A stretch of DNA of 64,000 bases from Bacteroidota bacterium (GTDB lineage Bacteria; Bacteroidota; Bacteroidia; AKYH767-A; OLB10), in the NCBI GenBank assembly GCA_016717325.1, contig JADKFV010000005.1, positions 39,859 to 103,858 of the forward strand, given 5' to 3'. A program made the position numbers and the translations under genes. This document shows positions 58,832-64,000 of this stretch, one piece after another. Numbering within the stretch: the stretch's first letter is position 1; every line of letters begins with the position of its first letter. The notes below the pieces were generated by a model. That model saw only the letters and a list, made by a program, of their open reading frames with translations. It ran no database searches and had not been told where the DNA came from.

Positions 58832-60228
58832 GGGTCAACCAATATATTTGGGGATTAGCTAAATTTTTCATTTTTTGGGAGATGGAAAATTTATTAATAG
58901 AATCGTTTTTACCGAGAGGAATATTAGCGCAGTTTGTTTTAACTGGTATTGAGGAATTAGGTCAAGTTAAAATCAAGAAGGATAATTTGTATATTCATTT
59001 AGAAGAGAAGAATATATTGCCAACAGGATATGATACAAAGGAATATGAATCAAAAGGATTTTTTGTAGAGAAGTATATTCCAAGATTTCCCTATACGTGG
59101 CAAGGCGGTTTATTTGGTCATTAAACGAAGACGTTGGCGGCATAAAATAGATTCAAGTCAAGAGATTTCAACGGATTGTTTATTTATCACTGAGGGTTCA
59201 AAATTAACACAAGAACTTTCAGATTTTTAAAAGGTACAGGTAGAGACCCGGGAAGATACGATAACGAACATAGCTAGTTTTACAATATTGGCAGTGAAGT
59301 ATTACGCAAGCATTACAAACATAAGGTTAGTGAATATAGTAACTGGTCTCAGAAAGAACATTCGAGTCCTATTTGATTTACCCTGAAAATATTGGTGAGC
59401 GATTAAGCATTGATGAGGTGAGTTTATCCAAGGGCGAGTTGTATACCTATGTAACGAACAAGGATGGCAAAGGGAAAAGGAACATTAGTGGCATCCATAA
59501 AAGGCACCAGGAGTGCTGATATTATTGATGTTTTGGAGAAAATATCTTTAGAAAAAGAAAAGCAGTGAAAGAGATAACCCTTGATATGGCAAACAATATG
59601 GAACTGCATCACGCATGTCTTTTCCAGAAGCCATACTCACAACAGATCACTTTCATGTAATTAAATTAGCAATGGAAGCGATGCAACATGTTCGTATTAA
59701 ATATCGGTGGGAAGAACTTGATAAAGAAAATAAGACCATTAAAGAAGCAAAAGACAAAGGATTAAAATACGTTCCAACTGTATTTAAAAATGAGGATACA
59801 CCCAAACAATTACTAGCTCGGTCTCGTGACATCATTGCCAAAAAGAAATGAATGGACTGCAAATCAAAAAGAAAGAGCGGAACTATTATTTGAACATTAT
59901 CCATTATTGAAAGCAGCTTATAAACACGTAATGCAACTAAGAGGTATTTATAAAAATACCAGCATGGATAAAGCCAAACAAGAATGGAGCAGTGGTTAGA
60001 AAAACCAATAAACTTGATATTAAAGAGTTTAGAACCGTGGCCTATACTATAAAACCAAAATGGAACAATACTTAATTACTTCAAAATAGAAGTACAAATG
60101 CCAATGCTGAACTTTAACGCTAAAATAAAACTCTTTAGAGCCAATCTGAGAGGTGTCAAAGAAATACCTTTCTTCCTCTTTAGATTGGAAAAACTATTTG
60201 CCTAGTCCCCATAAAAAATGGTTGTCCC
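58832..60228 (+). mobile_element. ISL3-type insertion sequence (ISAon1-like), 1,397 bp
   Basis: Terminal inverted repeats: left GGGTCAACCAATATATTTGG then GGATTAGCTAAATTTTT; right, in reverse, GGGACAACCATTTTTTATGG then GGACTAGGCAAATAGTTTTT (about 38 bp, imperfect). The flanking 8-bp target duplication ATTGAAAC is exact (58824-58831 and 60229-60236), as expected for the ISL3 family. The transposase region needs many frame corrections (see separate entry). The element lies inside the tail-fibre gene. Confidence 0.92.
58882..60205 (+). pseudogene. ISL3-family transposase (ISAon1 type), multiply frameshifted
   Basis: First part: NLLIESFLPRGILAQFVL ... NLYIHLEEKN ... ESKGFFVEKYIPRFP, the ISAon1 N-terminal region, followed after a frame change by RRRWRHKIDSS...LTQELSDFL. 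The DDE domain then follows in pieces: SIDEVSLSKGELYTYVTNKDGKG (first D), FPEAILTTDHFHVIKLAMEAMQHVRIKYRW (second D) and TNANAE-FNAKIKLFRANLRG (E). It ends at TAG 60203-60205. The three catalytic acidic residues can all be found, but the frame breaks at least five times. Whether this is decay of the gene or sequencing error cannot be told here. Confidence 0.85.
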
Positions 60229-60840
60229 ATTGAAACTCCCGGTAGTATTGCTTCGCATGGATTCGAAACCTATGGATGTATTGCGCTCACCGGTACTATT
60301 TAAATTTAATGCTCCACTTCCAACTCCGGTATTTGATAAAATACCGCCACTGCACTTACCCACACGCACACCGTTAAACATGGCATCGCCACTTACTTTC
60401 AATTTGTAGTCGGGGGCCGCGGTTCCTATACCAACATTGCCTCCGGTGTTACACAATGATATGTTGTCGTTTGTGTTGTTAATAAAAAACGGAAATGAGT
60501 TTAACACAACATTTCTTATCGAAAAATTAGAGTTGCCAAGCATGCCGCTATTCCATGTTGTTGTTCCTAATAATTTATAGGCAAAGGCGGCATTAGCGGT
60601 TGCTAAACCTTTATCCATAAACATAGTTGCACCGGCACTTTGCGATTTTATTCCCAGCGTTACAGCATTTGCTTTTTCGGCATAAATGTTTGCTCCGTTC
60701 ACTGTTGTGCCCACACTCACATTATTGGTCAGTACCGTTGGGGCAACTACAGCGCCTGTAACTGTCCACTGTGACATGGCTGGAACTGATGAGCACAATA
60801 CCATTGCGCTCAACAAGATTTTTGAAATTTGTTTTTTCAT
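60229..60840 (-). pseudogene. Tail-fibre-like T9SS protein, N-terminal part (split by IS)
   Basis: Encodes 204 residues: signal peptide (KKQISKILLSAMVLCSSVPAMSQ), a head region (AVVAPTVLTNNVSVGTTVNGANIY), GNVGIGTAAPDYKLKVSGDAMFNG, and the first repeats (NTGVGSGALNLNSTGERNTSIGFESMRSNTTGSFN). The frame then runs on for eight codons into IS sequence and stops. ATG at 60840. See the C-terminal half at 57561-58831. Confidence 0.88.
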
Positions 60841-61011
60841 CTTATTAATTTATTTTGATTTTTTGGAATTCGAATTATTACTGCAAATATATAACAGTAC
60901 TTCTCAACTTTACATGATAATATTAAACTACTGCACAAATTGTAATTTCAAACCATGAAAGTTCTGTGGGACGAAGTTTAAATCATAAAATTTGATGACA
61001 ATAAAAATGTC

Positions 61012-61073
61012 GCCCCTACGGGGCTTAGGTTCAGAGGGGTTTTCGATGTTACAAAATTACGTCCCTATGGGAC
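61012..61073. repeat. GCCCCTACGGGGC and GTCCCTATGGGAC palindromes
   Basis: Two REP-like palindromes (61012-61024, 61061-61073) of the same type as those around the HUH transposase, in the 522-bp gap 60841-61362. Also in that gap, at about 61225-61345, lie AGCACTAAGGCACTAAATTT and GATTTAGTGGC-type sequences that are roughly inverted copies of each other. No gene seen. Confidence 0.7.
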
Positions 61074-61131
61074 TAAAAAAAAAATGAATAGTAGTTTAGT
61101 TCATTCCATAATTAAACCGCTGAAAGCAAAT

Positions 61132-61164
61132 AAAAAATGCCGTTGAAAATTAATTCAACGGCAT
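61132..61164 (-). terminator. Intrinsic terminator for the LamG/fibrinogen-like gene
   Basis: Perfect 11-bp stem ATGCCGTTGAA/TTCAACGGCAT with loop AATTAA (plus strand 61137-61164); on the minus strand it is followed by a T run. Lies about 200 bp after the minus-strand gene's stop. Its left arm recurs at 63984-64000, where the window ends. Confidence 0.75.
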
Positions 61165-61362
61165 TTATATCCTTCTGTTCAAAAGCGAAAAGAGAATTTA
61201 GAACATGAGTCTACTCCGAGAAAATACTTTTGCCACAAAAGCACTAAGGCACTAAATTTCACTAAGCCGTAAACAAATCATTTTTAATGTTTTGTGGGAT
61301 TTGGTGTTTCGGTGATTTAGTGGCTCATTCATTTATTAAACTTTTCGGATAGGACTCACACT

Positions 61363-63649
61363 TTATTCTTTTACAAAAACCTTACGGCTTTCACCGTTTT
61401 CGGTCTCTACTTTTAGCATGTAAATGCCACTTTTCAAATTGGCAATATTTATTTGTGTTTCGAATATTCCATCCACAGCATTTATTTGTTTTTGCATCAC
61501 CACTTCGCCCAGCATATTTACCACTTTTAAGTTGGCTGTTTCGCTTTCGCTTTCAAAATTAACTGCAAGTTTATACGTAGCAGGATTTGGAAAAAGATTT
61601 ATTTCAAATGTTTCTTCATTGGCATTCGATTGGGTTATTACTTCGCCCGGACGCAATGCATTGGTGGTGAATGTTTGAATAGAGGAGTAGGCGAGAATGT
61701 CCATGATTTCGGGCCATCCATTACATTTAGTACCAACTCTCCACTCATAAGTTGTTTGAGGCTGCAAGCCGGTAAGATTCAGCAGGCCTGTATTGGTATT
61801 TACGCCCTTGTTTAGCCAGGTGGTTGTACCTTTCTTGTGGTATAGCACACGATATCCTTCAGCGCAATTTGCTACATTCCATTTTAATTGAGCACTTGAG
61901 GCAGTGATGTTTGAAGCCTGAAATCCCGATGACGGTGCACGGCATTTTATATTTCTTATGAAAGTACTTTGGCAACACAAACCGTCCGATACTTTGACTG
62001 TATACTTACCGGGTATAAGGTTAGTGAAAGTATATTCGGCAGTGCCGGGGCTCAAATCGATAAACGTTACCATATTAGTATCTTTATACAATTCAATGTG
62101 AGGATAAAAGTTATAGACTCCATTGCCACGTTTCACTTTTATTGTGCCATTATTGCAACCGGTATTTAAAACATTGGTGGCATATACTCCGGGGCTTATA
62201 TTACAAGTTACATTTGCACAGGGATCGGATGCACCTTGCCTTACCCATATTTGATGAAAAGTTGAAGGAGCTAATGAGCAAGGAAAATCATCAACCTCCC
62301 AGCGGTTTGCAATGTTGCTGCAAGCGCCATCGCCAGTACCGTGCTTTATATTCCAATGATAGGTACTATTTGTATAAAAAGGAGCTGCACACATAGCATT
62401 ATCGCCAACATTGGTATAATAACTATCTGCAGAAGCAGGCAGGTTTGAAGTATGTCCACTCAAGGGTGTGAATTTTGATTTAATACCATTCATACTGCCA
62501 AGGCCACTTTTAAAATATGAAACGGTACCAGCATGATTTGTTTTAAAATTCATAACGCGATTATGATTTGTAGTTACACCATAAAAACGAAGTTCGTTAA
62601 ATGGAATAGCATTCATAAGCGCATTACCGGCATGTCCCCAGTAAGGAGTATTGCTTTCATCGAAGCCGGGAGTGGTATTATTTTGCAAAGGCAATGCAGT
62701 GGTAAAAATATTTAATGCAGGGTCGGTACCCGATAAGCGATTATAATTTAACACCAACGTCCAACCACCTCCATCGGTAGTCATATCGCAATTGCAACTC
62801 ATAGAAGGCAATGCACCTGCACCATCGGGGTCTATGGTATAAACACCACTTGTGCAGCAGGGTTTTGTTTAAAATTTCGGAACAATTGCGTGGTATTGTT
62901 GGCATGGGTTTGCATTTACCTGCTATCCCTGCATTGTAAATATCGAGAATTTCTTGATTCGACAAAGCCCGCTTGTATATCGTCATCTCATCTAACTTTC
63001 CATTCATATATCCAATATTTTCAGCTTGCCCTATGGTTAATGGAGCCGCTGGATTTGGAATAAATAAATTGGGAACAATCTGTGTTCCAGACATTACTCC
63101 ATTGATAAATATTTTTATTGTGTCTGTAGAACGAGTTACGTCCAAATGATACCATTGGAATAACAGGGTTAAATGTTGTTTGTGCGTAGAAACCATTTGT
63201 TGGATTTCCGGGTCCATTAATGTGAAAGTATAACTTTGAAGCACCTAATGCAAAAAGCCATTTTTTGGTACCGCCACCACCTTCGTCATTTCCAACAAAT
63301 ATATCAGTAGGAACTGCAATAGAGCCTCTAGTGGCTTTATACTAAAATTCGCCCAAAATTCTACCGAGAAATTGTTACTTCCAAACGCCCATTTAGCATC
63401 ATCTGGTACAGAAATGTAGTCATTGCTCCCATCAAATTCAACTGCATTTCCTACCTTGCCAATAGTGTAGGATGCACCGTTATTCAAAATTCCATCATGA
63501 TTATTAGCAATATCTTTTACGCTAGTACTGCTTGAGTCATCGAAAGACCACCAAGCCTTAATGCTATCCATATCAGTATTAAAACATGGTTGAGAAGAAA
63601 CTCGCAGAAACGCGAACATAAAGGCAACTAAGAGAAGTTTGTTTTTCAT
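61363..63649 (-). CDS. Secreted LamG/fibrinogen-like/FN3 protein with T9SS sorting domain (three apparent frameshifts)
   Basis: Order after the signal peptide (NKLLLVAFMFAFLRVSSQ): LamG-type concanavalin fold (KAWWSFDDSSSTSVKDIANNHDG, VEFDGSNDYISVPDDAKW, IGQAENIGYMNGKLDEMTIYKRALSNQEI), a fibrinogen-C-like domain (SGVYTIDPDG ... CNCDMTTDGGGWTLVLNYN), an SprB-like or CTD-adjacent strand-rich part, one FN3 domain (ITASSAQLKWNVANCAEGYRVLYH ... LQPQTTYEWRVGTKC), and a T9SS type A sorting domain (LFPNPATYKLAVNF ... LKSGIYMLKVETENG). Frame changes lie near 63343 (one base missing), 63150 (one extra) and 62865 (one extra, A run); joined it has 761 residues. Likely a surface adhesin or glycan binder. 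ATG at 63649. Confidence 0.8.
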
Positions 63650-64000
63650 AAACTTTAATTTTTTTTTGCCTACTCTAATCGTTTTTCGGCTACCCCGTAT
63701 ATTATGAGTTTAGTTTTAGAATTAAATTATATCAGTTGACATCATTGCGAATAAGCGTTTTAAGTCTCCCGAAATAAAACCAGATTCTTTTTTTTGTTTT
63801 GTTAGTTTTAATTCCATTTTTTTATTTTTATTAATATGGTTTTGCATTCAATTTATAGTGTAAAGTTGCACTGCCGTTATGTTATAATTTATGACCAAAG
63901 TCATTTTCATGAAAAATATTTTATCTTGATTTGGGAGGAAAGGACACAAGTTTTTTGTTTCAAAATTTATTTACTGCGTTTTTAAAAAATGCCGTTGAAA
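63650..64000. other. Upstream region of the LamG/fibrinogen-like gene and edge of next locus
   Basis: 351 bp without a gene. AT-rich; it should hold the minus-strand promoter for 61363-63649 but I see no convincing TTG/TAnnTTTG pair. At 63984-64000 AAAAAATGCCGTTGAAA is the left arm of a hairpin like 61137-61164, so a second minus-strand gene probably ends just beyond the window. Confidence 0.45.

Noticed and set aside
57561..58871. Start of the tail-fibre C-terminal half at 58871
   Set aside because: The first 14 residues are translated from the end of the insertion sequence; the gene's real start is at 60840.

Overview
The window reads as a chromosomal contig from a free-living member of the Bacteroidota, most likely of the Chitinophagales/Sphingobacteriales kind. 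The basis is: a complete 14-gene nuo operon with separate nuoC and nuoD and a short nuoG; several secreted proteins ending in type IX secretion (T9SS, Por-type) C-terminal sorting domains; a carboxypeptidase-regulatory-domain TonB receptor; an ECF sigma / FecR / STN cassette; a head-GIN (DUF2807) lipoprotein; an Omp28-like lipoprotein; and AT-rich DNA with TAnnTTTG-type promoter sequence. No species name can be supported.

Layout. 1-976: IS200-type HUH transposase inside short palindromic (REP-like) repeats. 977-2122: dinB. 2291-3186: a secreted protein. 3217-19655 (minus strand): nuoA-N, all 14 subunits of NADH:quinone oxidoreductase, but broken up by three accessory insertions (an MNT/HEPN pair between nuoD and nuoE, a GxxExxY gene between nuoE and nuoF, a DUF433/DUF5615 pair between nuoF and nuoG) and by several tandem or palindromic repeat blocks. 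19964-22401: Omp28-like thioredoxin-fold lipoprotein and a carotenoid desaturase. 22459-31137: TonB receptor, a T9SS beta-propeller protein between two copies of a ~125-bp repeat, then the sigma-FecR-STN operon and a DUF2807 lipoprotein. 31658-43572: housekeeping and envelope genes (flippase, rnhB, htrA, dapF, GNAT, heptaheme cytochrome, tRNA-Ala). 43648-44875: an uninterrupted 1,228-base poly-G run. 45230-57339: dapA, ligA, prmC, ribD, secreted and membrane proteins, a GIY-YIG nuclease gene between long direct repeats, and a cyclophilin. 57561-60840: a tail-fibre-like T9SS gene cut in two by an ISL3-type insertion sequence with an exact 8-bp target duplication. 61363-63649: a LamG/fibrinogen-like/FN3 adhesin.

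Data quality. At least 13 otherwise well-formed genes need about 22 one-base corrections (about 17 missing and 5 extra bases, most in A or T runs) to read through. With the poly-G block this looks like residual sequencing or assembly error rather than mass gene decay, so I describe those genes as whole and say where each frame breaks. The clear biological disruptions are the IS insertion in the tail-fibre gene and possibly the decayed HEPN toxin.

The most interesting themes are mobile or selfish sequence: REP-like palindromes around a RAYT-type transposase, a second 40-nt BIME-like double hairpin dispersed over the window and placed precisely inside a 35-bp tandem repeat, toxin/antitoxin-like cassettes lodged inside an essential respiratory operon, and a nuclease gene framed by long repeats.
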